A stretch of DNA of 64,000 nt from the NCBI RefSeq assembly GCF_013426975.1, contig NZ_JACCPY010000019.1, forward strand, positions 1 through 64,000, given 5' to 3'. Below the pieces are notes generated by a model. That model worked only from the letters and a program-made list of their open reading frames with translations. It made no database searches and was not told where the DNA came from. A program made the position numbers and the translations under genes. Positions 16,380-28,406 of this stretch are shown here, in pieces. The number at the start of each line of letters is the position of its first letter. Position 1 is the first letter of the stretch. The DNA comes from Sphaerotilus sulfidivorans. GTDB lineage: Bacteria; Pseudomonadota; Gammaproteobacteria; Burkholderiales; Burkholderiaceae_C.

Positions 16380-17918
16380 ATGAAGATGCGCTCCCAGATC
16401 ATCGCGCTTGGCCTGGCCGGCGTGGCGGCGGCTGCGGCGACGGGAGGCATCGGCCTGCTGTCAGGCCGCCACCTGGGCGGCACGATCGGCGACGTGATCG
16501 GCACCAGCCAGGCGCTGCAGCACAGCCAGGAGGCCGACATGATGCATGACGCGGTGCGCGGCGATGCCCAGCTGGCGGTGCTGGGCGCGCTGCAGAACGA
16601 GCCGGCGCGCATCGACGAGGCCCAGAAGGATCTGCGCGAGCACGGCCAGAACTTCGAGCAGCAGCTCAAGGCGCTGCGCGCGCTGACGCCGGATGCGACG
16701 ACGCTGGCCGCGCTCGACGCGGTCGAGCCCAAGGTGCGGGTCTATCTGGACACCGCCAGCCGGGTGGTGGCTGGCGCACGCAGCAATCCGGCGGGCGTGC
16801 AGCAGGATCTGCAGGCGCTGCAGGCCAGCTTCCTGGCGCTGGAAGAGGCGATGGAGCAGCTCTCCGACAGCATCACCGGCAACTATCGCCTGCAGAGCGA
16901 GGCGGCCAGCGCTGCGGTGGCACAGACACAGTGGCTGATCGCCGCCACGCTGCTGGTGACCGGCGCGCTGCTGGCCGGCGCGGCCTTCTGGCTCAGCGGC
17001 CAGATGACCCGGCCGATGCGCTCGGCGGTCGAGGCAGCCGACCGGCTCGCCGAAGGCGACCTCAGCCGCGCCATCGAGCCCGAGGGCAATGAAGAGACCC
17101 GCCAGCTGCTCGGCGCGATGGCGCGCATGCGCGACAGCCTGCGCGACATCGTCCAGCATGTGAAGTCCAACGCCGACGAGGTGGCCAACGCCAGCCTGCA
17201 GATCGCGCAGGGCAACCAGGACCTGAGCCGCCGCACCGAGGAGCAGGCCTTCGGCCTGCAGCAGACCGCCTCGACGATGGACCAGCTCAACTCGACCGTC
17301 AGCCACAACGCCGACAACGCGCAGAAGGCCAACGAGCTGGCCAGCAGCGCCGCCTCGATCGCCGCGCAGGGCGGCCGGGTGGTCGACGAGGTGGTCGAGA
17401 CGATGCGCGGCATCAACGGCAGCTCGAAGAAGATCGCCGACATCATCGGCGTGATCGACGGCATCGCCTTCCAGACCAACATCCTGGCGCTGAACGCGGC
17501 GGTCGAGGCCGCACGCGCCGGCGAGCAGGGCCGCGGCTTCGCGGTGGTGGCCACCGAGGTGCGCAACCTGGCGCAGCGCTCGGCCGCCGCGGCGCGCGAG
17601 ATCAAGACGCTGATCACCGGCAGCGTCAACCAGGTCGAGCAGGGCACGCATCTGGTCGATCAGGCCGGCCGGACCATGCAGGAGATCGTCAGCTCGATCG
17701 AGCAGGTCAGCCAGATCGTCGCGCAGATCAGCCACGCCAGTGCCGAGCAGAGCGTCGGCGTCAGCCACATCGGCGAGGCGGTGACGAAGATGGATCAGGC
17801 CACGCAGCAGAACGCAGCACTGGTCGAGCAGTCGGCGGCCGCGGCCGACGGCCTGAAGCGCCAGGCTCAGGACCTGGTGGGCGCGGTGTCGGCCTTCCGG
17901 CTCGACAGCCACGCCTGA
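16380..17918 (+). CDS. Methyl-accepting chemotaxis protein
   Basis: 512-aa transducer. TM1 is at residues about 6-27, a roughly 150-residue four-helix-type periplasmic sensor follows, and TM2 is at about 180-203. A HAMP domain precedes the cytoplasmic signalling helices. The hairpin tip [30 protein letters not shown] is nearly invariant among MCPs. The receptor ends in [11 protein letters not shown] and lacks the CheR-binding pentapeptide. The ligand cannot be told. It shares the signalling half with the second receptor at 54507-56435 but has a different sensor domain. Confidence 0.94.
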   Translation: MKMRSQIIALGLAGVAAAAATGGIGLLSGRHLGGTIGDVIGTSQALQHSQEADMMHDAVRGDAQLAVLGALQNEPARIDEAQKDLREHGQNFEQQLKALRALTPDATTLAALDAVEPKVRVYLDTASRVVAGARSNPAGVQQDLQALQASFLALEEAMEQLSDSITGNYRLQSEAASAAVAQTQWLIAATLLVTGALLAGAAFWLSGQMTRPMRSAVEAADRLAEGDLSRAIEPEGNEETRQLLGAMARMRDSLRDIVQHVKSNADEVANASLQIAQGNQDLSRRTEEQAFGLQQTASTMDQLNSTVSHNADNAQKANELASSAASIAAQGGRVVDEVVETMRGINGSSKKIADIIGVIDGIAFQTNILALNAAVEAARAGEQGRGFAVVATEVRNLAQRSAAAAREIKTLITGSVNQVEQGTHLVDQAGRTMQEIVSSIEQVSQIVAQISHASAEQSVGVSHIGEAVTKMDQATQQNAALVEQSAAAADGLKRQAQDLVGAVSAFRLDSHA

Positions 17919-17945
17919 TCCGCCTGGCGCGGCCGACGCCGGGCC

Positions 17946-18557
17946 TCAGCCGCGCCGGCGTGCACTCCAGCGCGTCACCTGCGCCGCACCCTGGTGGCCC
18001 GGTCCCTCATCGAGCATCACCTCGCCCTGCCAGCCCGAGAGCTCCTCGCAGAGCATGCCGAAGTCGGCGCGCAGATCCTCCAGCGTGCAGAGCATGTCGA
18101 GGTCGCGCGGCCCGCCGCTGTCGCGGCCGAGCTGCGCGGGATGAAAGGCCTCGACGATCACCCGCCCGCCCGGGCGCAGCCCCTGCGCCAGCCGGCGATG
18201 CACCGGTGTCCGCCAGGCCGAGGGCAGGTGCACATAGATCAGCACCAGCGCGTCCCAGGCGCCCGGCACCGGCGCCCAGACCTCCAGATCGCCCAGCTCG
18301 ACATCGATGTCGACGCCGCGCTGGCGCGCCAGCTGCAGGGCCTTGTCCAGCCCGACCGGCGAGGCATCGACCGAGCAGACCCGGTGGCCCTGCTGCGCCA
18401 GCCACACGCCGTTGCGTCCTTCGCCGTCGCCGGGCACCAGCACCCGCGAGCCCGGCGCCAGCCGCGTCGCCTCGGCGCGCAGGAAGGCGTTGGGCTCCAG
18501 GCCGTACTTGAAGGTCTCGCCCGCGAAGCGCTGGTCCCAGAACTGGCGTGCGCTCAT
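17946..18557 (-). CDS. SAM-dependent methyltransferase (TehB/thiopurine methyltransferase-like)
   Basis: 203-aa class I methyltransferase. It begins FWDQRFAGETFKYGLEPN, a start typical of the TehB/TPMT-like group. Motif I is LVPGDGEGRNGVWLA near residue 40, and motif II has VDASPVGLDKA. The acidic GDLEVW and LVLIYVHLP complete the SAM pocket. Its start overlaps the stop of the upstream rhodanese gene by four bases, so the two form one transcript. The substrate is unknown; small thiol or chalcogen compounds are a reasonable guess from family and context. Confidence 0.82.
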   Translation of the reverse strand: MSARQFWDQRFAGETFKYGLEPNAFLRAEATRLAPGSRVLVPGDGEGRNGVWLAQQGHRVCSVDASPVGLDKALQLARQRGVDIDVELGDLEVWAPVPGAWDALVLIYVHLPSAWRTPVHRRLAQGLRPGGRVIVEAFHPAQLGRDSGGPRDLDMLCTLEDLRADFGMLCEELSGWQGEVMLDEGPGHQGAAQVTRWSARRRG

Positions 18558-19003
18558 GAGCCGCTCCCGAGCGGGCCCGAGGACGCGGGCGCCACCATCG
18601 GCCAGCCCCGTGCAGCCCAGCCGCTCATGCCCGAACCGACATGACGCACATTCGCGTAGCCGCGCTCGTGCAGCAGCGCCGCCACCCGGGCGGAACGGTT
18701 CTGGGTATTGCAGATCAGCAGCACCGGCTGGGCGGGATCACGCGGGATCTCGGCCAGCCGCGCCTCGAGCTGGCTCATCGGCAGCAGCCGCATGCCGGCG
18801 GCGACACCGGTGGCATGTTCGTGCGGCTCGCGAATGTCGAACACCAGCGCACGACCGGCCTCGAGCTCGGCGCGGGCGGTCTCGAGCGAGACCGGGGCAT
18901 CGGGGCCGCCGGCCGGCGAGCAGGCCCCCAGCCAGGACAGCGGCAGCGCGGCAGCCAGCAGGCCCAGCGTCCGCCGGCGGGATCGGATCGGAAGATTCGG
19001 CAT
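18554..19003 (-). CDS. Rhodanese-domain lipoprotein
   Basis: 149-aa protein. Residues 1-28 contain a basic start (RSRRR) and a hydrophobic stretch ending in LGAC, a lipobox, so it is likely an outer-surface or periplasmic lipoprotein. The remainder is one rhodanese domain, VFDIREPHEHATG then the active-site cysteine in LICNTQNRSARVA near residue 96, and GMSGWAARGWPM. Rhodaneses carry sulfane sulfur on this cysteine. It is the first gene of a two-gene operon with the methyltransferase and is divergent from the TehA-like gene. Confidence 0.86.
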   Translation of the reverse strand: MPNLPIRSRRRTLGLLAAALPLSWLGACSPAGGPDAPVSLETARAELEAGRALVFDIREPHEHATGVAAGMRLLPMSQLEARLAEIPRDPAQPVLLICNTQNRSARVAALLHERGYANVRHVGSGMSGWAARGWPMVAPASSGPLGSGS

Positions 19004-19099
19004 GAGCGGCGTTATACCCGGGCCGGCGCGCGCCGGACGTGCGCAGGATCATGCCCCGCCCGCCTCGCCCGAGCGGACGACTCGCTACAGTGCGGCCTC

Positions 19100-22498
<3,399 letters not shown>

Positions 22499-22501
22499 TT
22501 A

Positions 22502-23149
22502 TTATTGCGATAGCCGGGACCCGAGGCGCCATTCCTGCCGCGCCTGCCGGATCACCGCCACCGCCGCCGACAGCGCCAGCCCGCCCATGACACCCGCGAC
22601 AATCAGGTCCGGCCAGCCGCGACCGGTGCCGAAGACGCCCAGCGCGGCGACCATCACCGCGACATTGCCGATCGCATCGTTGCGGCTGCACAGCCAGACC
22701 GAGCGCATGTTGGCATCGCCCTCGCGCCAGGCGTAGAGCATCGCCGCGACCGACACATTGGCCAGCAGCGCCAGCGCGCCGACCGCGCCCATCGTCGTCG
22801 CCTCGGGCACCGTGCCCTGCGAGAAGCTCCACAGCGCACGGCCCAGCACCACCAGGCCGAACAGGCCCATGCTGGCGCCCTTGAGCAGCGCCGCGCCCGC
22901 GCGGTGGCGCAGCGACATCCCCAGCACCCACAGCGACACGCCGTAGTTGGCCGCATCGCCCAGGAAGTCGATCGCGTCGGCCAGCAGCGACACCGAGCCC
23001 GAGCGCAGGCCCGCGCCGATCTCGACCGCAAACATCGCCGCGTTGATCAGCAGCGCCGCCCACAGCACGCGGCGGTAGCGCCCGCTGGTCGGGGCCGGCG
23101 GCGGGGAACAGGCATGGCCATGGCCGTGATCGCAGCAGGAATCGCTCAT
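22502..23149 (-). CDS. Cation diffusion facilitator-type heavy metal transporter
   Basis: 215-aa inner-membrane protein with about six helices. The N-terminus is rich in Cys and His (CCDHGHGHAC). Metal-site motifs of CDF proteins are visible: LLADAIDFLGDAANY in helix 2 and SRNDAIGNVAVM in helix 5 (both with the spaced Asp pairs). It is shorter than most CDFs because the C-terminal cytoplasmic domain is missing. It probably exports zinc, cadmium or lead. It is divergent from a MerR-family gene whose operator lies inside its promoter. Confidence 0.85.
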   Translation of the reverse strand: MSDSCCDHGHGHACSPPPAPTSGRYRRVLWAALLINAAMFAVEIGAGLRSGSVSLLADAIDFLGDAANYGVSLWVLGMSLRHRAGAALLKGASMGLFGLVVLGRALWSFSQGTVPEATTMGAVGALALLANVSVAAMLYAWREGDANMRSVWLCSRNDAIGNVAVMVAALGVFGTGRGWPDLIVAGVMGGLALSAAVAVIRQARQEWRLGSRLSQ

Positions 23150-23184
23150 CGGGGAAGCTCCATCGTCAAGATCGGGATGAAGGC

Positions 23185-23215
23185 ATTGCAAACCCTGAAG
23201 CGGCTTCAGGGTCAA
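23185..23215 (-). promoter_or_regulatory. MerR-type metal-responsive promoter/operator for the CDF transporter
   Basis: A perfect inverted repeat, ACCCTGAAG (23192-23200) and CTTCAGGGT (23204-23212) around CGG, closely matches PbrR/CadR operators. On the minus strand it lies between -35 TTGACC (23215-23210) and -10 TGCAAT (23190-23185). The spacer is 19 bases, the over-long spacing that MerR activators correct by DNA distortion. Confidence 0.85.
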
Positions 23216-23253
23216 GCCCTGACATCGCCCCTCGTGCGTGCGACCATGCGCGC

Positions 23254-23736
23254 ATGAAGATCAGCGAACTGGCCCGCGCCACCCGCACGCCGGTGGGCAC
23301 CATCCGCCACTACGAGCGCGAGGGCCTGCTGCCCGAGCCGCCACGCCAGCAGGACAACGGCTACCGGCGCTACGGCCCGGCCGATGTCGAGCGGCTCGGA
23401 CTGATCCGCCAGGCGCGTGCACTCGACATGTCACTCGACGAGATCCGCGTGCTGCTGGCGCTGCACGACACGCCGCAGGCGCCGTGCGACGCGGTCAACG
23501 CGCTGCTCGACGCGCACATCGGCCACGTCAGCGCGCGCATTCTCGAGCTGCAGCAGCTCGAGGCGCGGCTGCTGGCCCTGCGCGCACGCTGCGCGCAGGC
23601 CAGCGACGCCGGCCACTGCGGCATCCTCGCCGGCCTGGCCTCGGGCGAGCCCGCCGGCCCGGAGGGCGCGACCGGCGACGGCAGCCTCCATGCGGGCGTG
23701 CATGTCGGCGGCGCGCACCGCGGCCACGGGCATTGA
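23254..23736 (+). CDS. MerR-family metal regulator (CadR/PbrR type)
   Basis: 160-aa regulator. The winged helix starts at MKISELARATRTPVGTIRHYEREGLLP. The dimerisation helix contains a cysteine in APCDAVNALLDAHIGHV near residue 76, and two more occur in RCAQASDAGHCG near 112 and 120. This three-cysteine pattern is that of lead/cadmium/zinc sensors. The C-terminus is His-rich (HVGGAHRGHGH), as in CadR. It is divergent from the CDF exporter and should control it through the 23192-23212 operator. Confidence 0.92.
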   Translation: MKISELARATRTPVGTIRHYEREGLLPEPPRQQDNGYRRYGPADVERLGLIRQARALDMSLDEIRVLLALHDTPQAPCDAVNALLDAHIGHVSARILELQQLEARLLALRARCAQASDAGHCGILAGLASGEPAGPEGATGDGSLHAGVHVGGAHRGHGH

Positions 23737-23829
23737 CCCGGATCTGACCCGCGGGTGACAGCGCCCGGCCCGCCCGGCGTGGTCTTCTGCGGGCTCCCGG
23801 CCTGCCCGGACGCCGACGAGGAGACCCCG

Positions 23830-24408
23830 ATGAGCCACACCGACACCGACGCCCACACCGATCCCGCCGCTTCTCCCGCCGCCACGCTGGCGCGCTGGCT
23901 CGACGACGAGCAGCGGGTGCGCGCCACGCTGGGTCCGCCAGGCGTGGCTCGGCCGGCACAGATCGCGCACCTGAGCGGCATGGAGTGGTTCACCGCGATC
24001 AGTCGCGGCGAGCTGCCCTCGGTGCCGATCGGCGCGACGCTGGACTTCCTGCCGATCGAGTTCGAGCCCGGCCGCTTCGTCTTCCAGGGCCGGCCGGACC
24101 TGCGCCACGCCAACCCGATGGGCACCATCCACGGCGGCTGGATCGCGACGCTGCTGGACTCCTGCGTCGCCTGCGCGGTGCACACGATGCTGCCGGCCGG
24201 ACGCGCCTACACCACCGCCGAGCTGAAGATCAGCTATGTGCGCGCGCTCACGCCGCAGGTCGAGCGGGTGCGCGCCGAGGGCCGGGTGATTCACGCCGGC
24301 CGCCAGGCCGGCTTCGCCGAAGGCCGCCTGTTCGGCCCCGACGGCCGCCTCTACGCCCACGCGACGACAACCTGCATCGTGCTGTCGACCCGCGCAGCGG
24401 AGGGGTGA
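23830..24408 (+). CDS. PaaI-like hotdog-fold thioesterase
   Basis: 192-aa protein with one hotdog domain. The catalytic core HANPMGTIHGGWIATLLDSCVACAVHTML near residues 96-124 shows the HGG and acidic D pattern of PaaI/YbgC-type acyl-CoA thioesterases. The segment AELKISYVRALTP follows. The start is supported by GAGGAG at 23818-23823, six bases before the ATG. The acyl substrate cannot be predicted. The first 40 residues are polar and His/Asp-rich. It stands alone between the metal regulator and the REP-like pair. Confidence 0.85.
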   Translation: MSHTDTDAHTDPAASPAATLARWLDDEQRVRATLGPPGVARPAQIAHLSGMEWFTAISRGELPSVPIGATLDFLPIEFEPGRFVFQGRPDLRHANPMGTIHGGWIATLLDSCVACAVHTMLPAGRAYTTAELKISYVRALTPQVERVRAEGRVIHAGRQAGFAEGRLFGPDGRLYAHATTTCIVLSTRAAEG

Positions 24409-24420
24409 GATCGCGGCGCA

Positions 24421-24450
24421 TCGTGGGTCCTCGCCTTCGCGAGGATGACG
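24421..24450 (-). repeat. REP-like palindromic element, copy 1
   Basis: Read on the minus strand it is CGTCATCCTCGCGAAGGCG then AGGACCCACGA. It contains the palindrome CCTCGC/GCGAGG. It is the inverted partner of the copy at 24503-24531; the two agree at about 24 of 29 positions. Confidence 0.65.
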
Positions 24451-24502
24451 GATGGAAGGCGGAGGATGAAGAAGGAAAGGCGGAGGATCACGGAGACTCT
24501 GC

Positions 24503-24531
24503 CGTCATGCCCGCGCAGGCGGGCACCCACG
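24503..24531 (+). repeat. REP-like palindromic element, copy 2
   Basis: CGTCATGCCCGCGCAGGCG followed by GGCACCCACG, with palindrome GCCCGC/GCGGGC. It is in opposite orientation to copy 1 and 52 bases away. The spacer contains a short direct repeat (AAGGCGGAGGAT). The pair resembles a bacterial interspersed mosaic element placed in the 169-bp gap between the thioesterase gene and the end of lutB. Confidence 0.65.
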
Positions 24532-24577
24532 CACGCACCAACGTGCCGACCCGATCCCCTCACTCAGCCTTCAACCC

Positions 24578-26017
24578 TCAGCCCTCATCCTTCAGCCGCT
24601 CGCGCAGGCCGCGCGCCGCCGGCCTGAGCGGCGTGCGGTTCGCGGTCCAGCCGGCCTGCCACGGCGGCGTGAGGCCGCGCAGCCGGTGCGCCATGCCGGT
24701 CAGCGTGCTGTAGAGGCCCGGGCTGGCGTTGACCTGGGCCCAGGCCTTCCACGCCAGCGCCTCCTTCCAGTCCTTCGCGCTGGCCTGGCCGGCCAGCGGC
24801 GCGTGGCCGGGCTCGGCATCGTGCTTGGCGGCGTGGCGCAGCTGCATCAGCAGCTCAGGAATCGGAATGCCGACCGGGCAGACCTCCGCGCAGGCGCCGC
24901 ACAGGCTGCTGGCGGTGGGCAGATCCTGCGTCGGCTCCAGGCCCAGCAAATGCGGCGAGATGATCGAGCCGATCGGCCCCGGATAGGTCGTGCCGTAGGC
25001 CAGGCCGCCGATGCGCGCGTAGACCGGGCAGTGGTTCATGCACGCGCCGCAGCGGATGCACTGCAGCGTCGGGCGGAAGTCGGCATCACGGTAGGCCTGC
25101 GTGCGGCCGTTGTCGAGCAGCACCAGGTGCAGCTCGCGCGGGCCGTCCAGCTCGCCCTCGCCTTCCCTGCGCGGTCCGGTGATGACGTTCAGATAGGTCG
25201 TGATCGCCTGGCCGGTGGCTGAGCGGGTCAGCAGGCTGTAGAGCGGCAGCACCTGCTCGAAGGTCTCGACCACCTTCTCGATGCCGGTGATGGCGATGTG
25301 CACGTCGGGCACCGTGGTGCACATGCGGCCGTTGCCCTCGTTCTCGACCAGCACCAGCGTGCCGGTGTCGGCGACCATGAAGTTCACGCCCGACACCCCG
25401 ATCGGCGCGTCGCGGAACTGGTCGCGCAGCACGCGCCGGCCGATCGCGATCAGCGCGTCGACGTCCTCGGTGTAGGGCGTGTCGGGAATTTTCTCCTCGA
25501 AGAGCGCGGCGATCTGCTGCTTGGTCTTGTGGATCGCCGGCATGATGATGTGGCTCGGGCGCTCGCCGGCGAGCTGGACGATGTACTCGCCCATGTCGCT
25601 CTCCAGGCAGTCGATGCCGTGCTCGAGCATGCGGTGGTTCAGCTCGATCTCCTCGCTGACCATCGACTTGCCCTTGACCATCGCCTGCGCGCCGTGGCGC
25701 TGCGCGATCGCCAGGAAGATCGCGTTGGCGTCCTCGGGCGTCTGCGCCCAGTGGACGTGCACGCCGCGCGCCTTCAGATTCGTCTCCAGCCGTTCCAGCA
25801 GCTCGGGCAGCCTGGAGAGGCTGTACTGGCGCACCGCCTCGCCAACGCCGCGCAGCGCCTCGAAGCCGTCGCGGTCGCTGAAATGGCCGGCGCGCTTGGT
25901 CTGCAGGAAGTCCATCGCGCTGCGGAAGCTCGCGCGCAGGTGGTCGTCGTCGACCGCGACCCGGGTGTTGGCCTTGAACTGGCGCGGATCGACGAAGGTC
26001 AGCGGGGCTTCAGTCAC
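24578..26017 (-). CDS. lutB: Lactate oxidation iron-sulfur protein LutB
   Basis: 479-aa iron-sulfur subunit of the LutABC L-lactate oxidation complex (lactate to pyruvate, electrons to the respiratory chain). Two ferredoxin-type clusters are visible: CIRCGACMNHCPVY near residue 318 and CGACAEVCPVGIPI near 372. Upstream, AMVKGKSMVSEEIELN is conserved in the family. The start is a GTG that overlaps the lutC stop by four bases. It is the last gene of the operon, which is read A-C-B instead of the usual A-B-C. Confidence 0.95.
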   Translation of the reverse strand: MTEAPLTFVDPRQFKANTRVAVDDDHLRASFRSAMDFLQTKRAGHFSDRDGFEALRGVGEAVRQYSLSRLPELLERLETNLKARGVHVHWAQTPEDANAIFLAIAQRHGAQAMVKGKSMVSEEIELNHRMLEHGIDCLESDMGEYIVQLAGERPSHIIMPAIHKTKQQIAALFEEKIPDTPYTEDVDALIAIGRRVLRDQFRDAPIGVSGVNFMVADTGTLVLVENEGNGRMCTTVPDVHIAITGIEKVVETFEQVLPLYSLLTRSATGQAITTYLNVITGPRREGEGELDGPRELHLVLLDNGRTQAYRDADFRPTLQCIRCGACMNHCPVYARIGGLAYGTTYPGPIGSIISPHLLGLEPTQDLPTASSLCGACAEVCPVGIPIPELLMQLRHAAKHDAEPGHAPLAGQASAKDWKEALAWKAWAQVNASPGLYSTLTGMAHRLRGLTPPWQAGWTANRTPLRPAARGLRERLKDEG

Positions 26018-26736
26018 AGGGACACCTCCAGGTCATTGACGAGCACGATCACCAGCGCCTTCGGGCCATGCGCGCCGAAGGCCAGCACCTGCTGGATGTC
26101 GGCGGTCTTGGACGGGCCGGTGACCAGCACCAGGTTGGTCGGCATGCCGGTGGTGGCCAGGTCCTGTGCGGCGATGGCCGCCGGCAGGCTGGCGTACAGG
26201 TCGCTGGCGCGCAGCACCGCCACATGCAGCGGCGGCACCAGCGACAGCGTGCGCGGCTCGTCCGGCCCCGGGCGCAGCACCAGCGTGCCGGTGTCGGCGA
26301 TGCCGGCGCGTGCGGTGGTCAGGCCGGCGTCGATGCGGTCGAACAGCTCGGTCTTCCAGTGCGCCAGCGGCCGGTCGAAGCGGCAGGCCTCGACCTCGGC
26401 CAGCGCGGCCATGAAGCCGGGATCGGCGGCCGGCCCGCGACCGACGGCCACGCGGCGCGCGCCGTGCTCGGCCAGCACCGTGCGCACCACCGCCGACCAG
26501 TCGGCGGGCGTGGCATGGCGCAGGTCGGCGCGCCAGCCGCGCGCGGCGGCCTCGAACGGGCCGATCAGCGCGGCCGGGTCGATGCGTGCGCCCAGACGGC
26601 CGCGGCCGAACGGCCCGGCGTGATAGGCCGCCAGCGACGGCACGGGCAGCGGCTGCGACGGCGCGCTCTGGCGCAGCCGGGCGAGGATGGCGCCGCGGGC
26701 GGCGCCGGTGTCGGGGGAGGCGGTGGATGAGGTCAT
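26014..26736 (-). CDS. lutC: Lactate utilization protein LutC
   Basis: 240-aa LutC/YkgG-like protein (DUF162 fold). Conserved parts are AGIADTGTLVLRPGPDEPRTLSLVPPLHVAVL and the C-terminal TGPSKTADIQQVLAFGAHGPKALVIVLV. No metal cluster is present in this subunit. It overlaps lutB by four bases and follows lutA after 38 bases, so all three are co-transcribed. It is needed for lactate oxidation in bacteria with LutABC; its exact role in the complex is not settled. Confidence 0.93.
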   Translation of the reverse strand: MTSSTASPDTGAARGAILARLRQSAPSQPLPVPSLAAYHAGPFGRGRLGARIDPAALIGPFEAAARGWRADLRHATPADWSAVVRTVLAEHGARRVAVGRGPAADPGFMAALAEVEACRFDRPLAHWKTELFDRIDAGLTTARAGIADTGTLVLRPGPDEPRTLSLVPPLHVAVLRASDLYASLPAAIAAQDLATTGMPTNLVLVTGPSKTADIQQVLAFGAHGPKALVIVLVNDLEVSL

Positions 26737-26774
26737 GCGGAAGGCTCGGTGATCCGTCGTTGATGCGTCGAGGG

Positions 26775-27566
26775 TCAGTCGGTGACCTGCTGCGCCGCGC
26801 CCGGCAGGCCCAGGCGCTCGCGTAGGAAGCTGCCGATGTGCACGCAGCGCGGCTCGCCGGCGGCACAGCCGCCGCGCTTCTCGGCGGCGTGGTGCAGATT
26901 GAGCAGGCAGCCGCAGTCGGCGCTGACGATGACCTCGGCGCCGGTGGCGCGCACGCTCGCCAGCTTGTCCTCGACCATCGCACCCGAGATCGCCGGATGG
27001 CGCGCCGAGAAGGTGCCGCCGAAGCCGCAGCACTCGGCCTCGCGCGCCTGCGCCACCACCTCGACGCCGGGCAGCGCGTCCAGCAGCGCGCGGCTCGGCA
27101 CCTGCACGCCCATCTCGCGCCGTGCCGAGCACGAGGTGTGCAGCGCCACCTTCACCGGCCGGCTGGACGGCGCCGCCGCCAGCCGCTCGCCCAGGCCCAG
27201 CACGTCGCGCGCGAAGGTGCTGAACTCGACCACCCGCGCGCCGATGTCGCGCGCCTTCGCCAGCCGCACGGCATCGTCGGCGAACAGCCGCGGCCAGTGG
27301 TGCACCATCATCCCGGCGCACGAGCCCGAGGGCACGACGATCGGCCAGGCCTCGGGGAACAGATCGAGCTGGGCCGCCGCGACGGTGCGCGCCTCGTCGG
27401 TGTAGCCGCTGGTGTAGGCCGGCTGGCCGCAGCAGCTCTGCGCCTCGGGAAACTCGACCCGCAGGCCGGCGTCGCGCAGCAGCGCGATCGCGTCCATGCC
27501 GGCCTGCGGCGCCATCAGGTCGACGACGCAGGTGGCGAAGAAATAGACGGAAGAAGGCTTGGGCAT
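26775..27566 (-). CDS. lutA: Lactate utilization Fe-S protein LutA
   Basis: 263-aa protein with two CCG domains of the heterodisulfide-reductase type: ESCCGQPAY-like sequence (QSCCGQPAYTSG) near residue 44 and ECCGFGGTFS near 178. Cysteines in ATCVVDLM, SGSCAG, HTSCSARR and ADCGC complete the set. It is the first gene of the lactate operon and is divergent from lldR, with the operator between them. The C-terminus is slightly longer than usual. Confidence 0.94.
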   Translation of the reverse strand: MPKPSSVYFFATCVVDLMAPQAGMDAIALLRDAGLRVEFPEAQSCCGQPAYTSGYTDEARTVAAAQLDLFPEAWPIVVPSGSCAGMMVHHWPRLFADDAVRLAKARDIGARVVEFSTFARDVLGLGERLAAAPSSRPVKVALHTSCSARREMGVQVPSRALLDALPGVEVVAQAREAECCGFGGTFSARHPAISGAMVEDKLASVRATGAEVIVSADCGCLLNLHHAAEKRGGCAAGEPRCVHIGSFLRERLGLPGAAQQVTD

Positions 27567-27641
27567 GGCGATCGGGCGGCGGCGGATCCGGTGGGGTGCA
27601 GGGGAAGCCGATGATGCGCGTGCGCCCGTCAGGGCCTACAG

Positions 27642-27652
27642 TGGTCAGACCA
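27642..27652. promoter_or_regulatory. LldR/FadR-type operator between lutA and lldR
   Basis: TGGTCAGACCA is a perfect palindrome matching the TGGT-N3-ACCA core used by FadR-subfamily GntR regulators such as LldR and PdhR. It lies 18 bases before the lldR ATG and 75 bases before the lutA ATG, so one site could control both directions. Confidence 0.78.
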
Positions 27653-27670
27653 ATTCCCGATCACGTTCCG

Positions 27671-28381
27671 ATGAAGCACGCCCTCGCCGCCCGTCTGCCC
27701 GACCAGCTCGCCTCGCGCCTGGAGCGCGCCATCCTGGCCGGCGAGCACCGCCCGGGCGAGCGCCTGCCGCCCGAGCGCGACTGGGCGGCGCGGCTGGGCG
27801 TGTCGCGCGCGGCGCTGCGCGAGGCGCTCGGGCAGCTGGCCGAGCGCGGGCTGGTGATCCGCCGCCACGGCGCGGGCACCTTCGTCAGCGATCAGCCCGA
27901 CGCGCGCCGCGCCGACGCCTGGACGCAGCTGCTGCAGCGCCAGCCGCTGATGCAGGCCGACCTGCTGGAATTCCGCGACATGCTCGAGGCGCGCTGCGCC
28001 GAGCTGGCCGCCGAGCGCGCCGACGAGAGCGACCGAGCGCGGCTGGCGGCCTGCCACGCGGCGGTGGCCGCGGCCTACGCCGGCCGCGACCGCCCGGCGC
28101 AGGTGCGCGCCGACGTGGCCTTCCACCGCGCCATCGCCGACGCGACCCGCAACCCCGTCTTCTCCTACCTGGTGGCGACGCTGCTGGCGCTGCTGCACGA
28201 GCATGTGAACCTCAGCATCGCCGACCTGGCACCGGACTCGGACGAGGCGCGGGCGCTGGCCGCGCAGCACGCGGCGCTGTGGCGCCGCATCGAGGCGCGC
28301 GATCCGGCCGGTGCGGCCCAGGCGGCGCGCCGCCACATCGACTTCGTGCGCCAGCGCTGGCAGCGGGCGCTGGAAGACTGA
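27671..28381 (+). CDS. lldR: GntR/FadR-family regulator of lactate use
   Basis: 236-aa repressor. The winged helix (residues about 8-72) contains RLPPERDWAARLGVSRAALREALGQLAERGLV and the wing RHGAGTFV. The C-terminal all-helical FCD domain contains the metal/ligand residues in DVAFHRAIADATRN and a later RRHIDFVR. It is divergent from lutACB, which identifies it as the likely lactate-responsive LldR/LutR. The ATG at 27671 gives the family N-terminus; an open stretch from 27596 would place the operator inside the gene. Confidence 0.9.
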   Translation: MKHALAARLPDQLASRLERAILAGEHRPGERLPPERDWAARLGVSRAALREALGQLAERGLVIRRHGAGTFVSDQPDARRADAWTQLLQRQPLMQADLLEFRDMLEARCAELAAERADESDRARLAACHAAVAAAYAGRDRPAQVRADVAFHRAIADATRNPVFSYLVATLLALLHEHVNLSIADLAPDSDEARALAAQHAALWRRIEARDPAGAAQAARRHIDFVRQRWQRALED

Positions 28382-28406
28382 ATCAGCGACCCAGTCGTCA
28401 GCCCGC

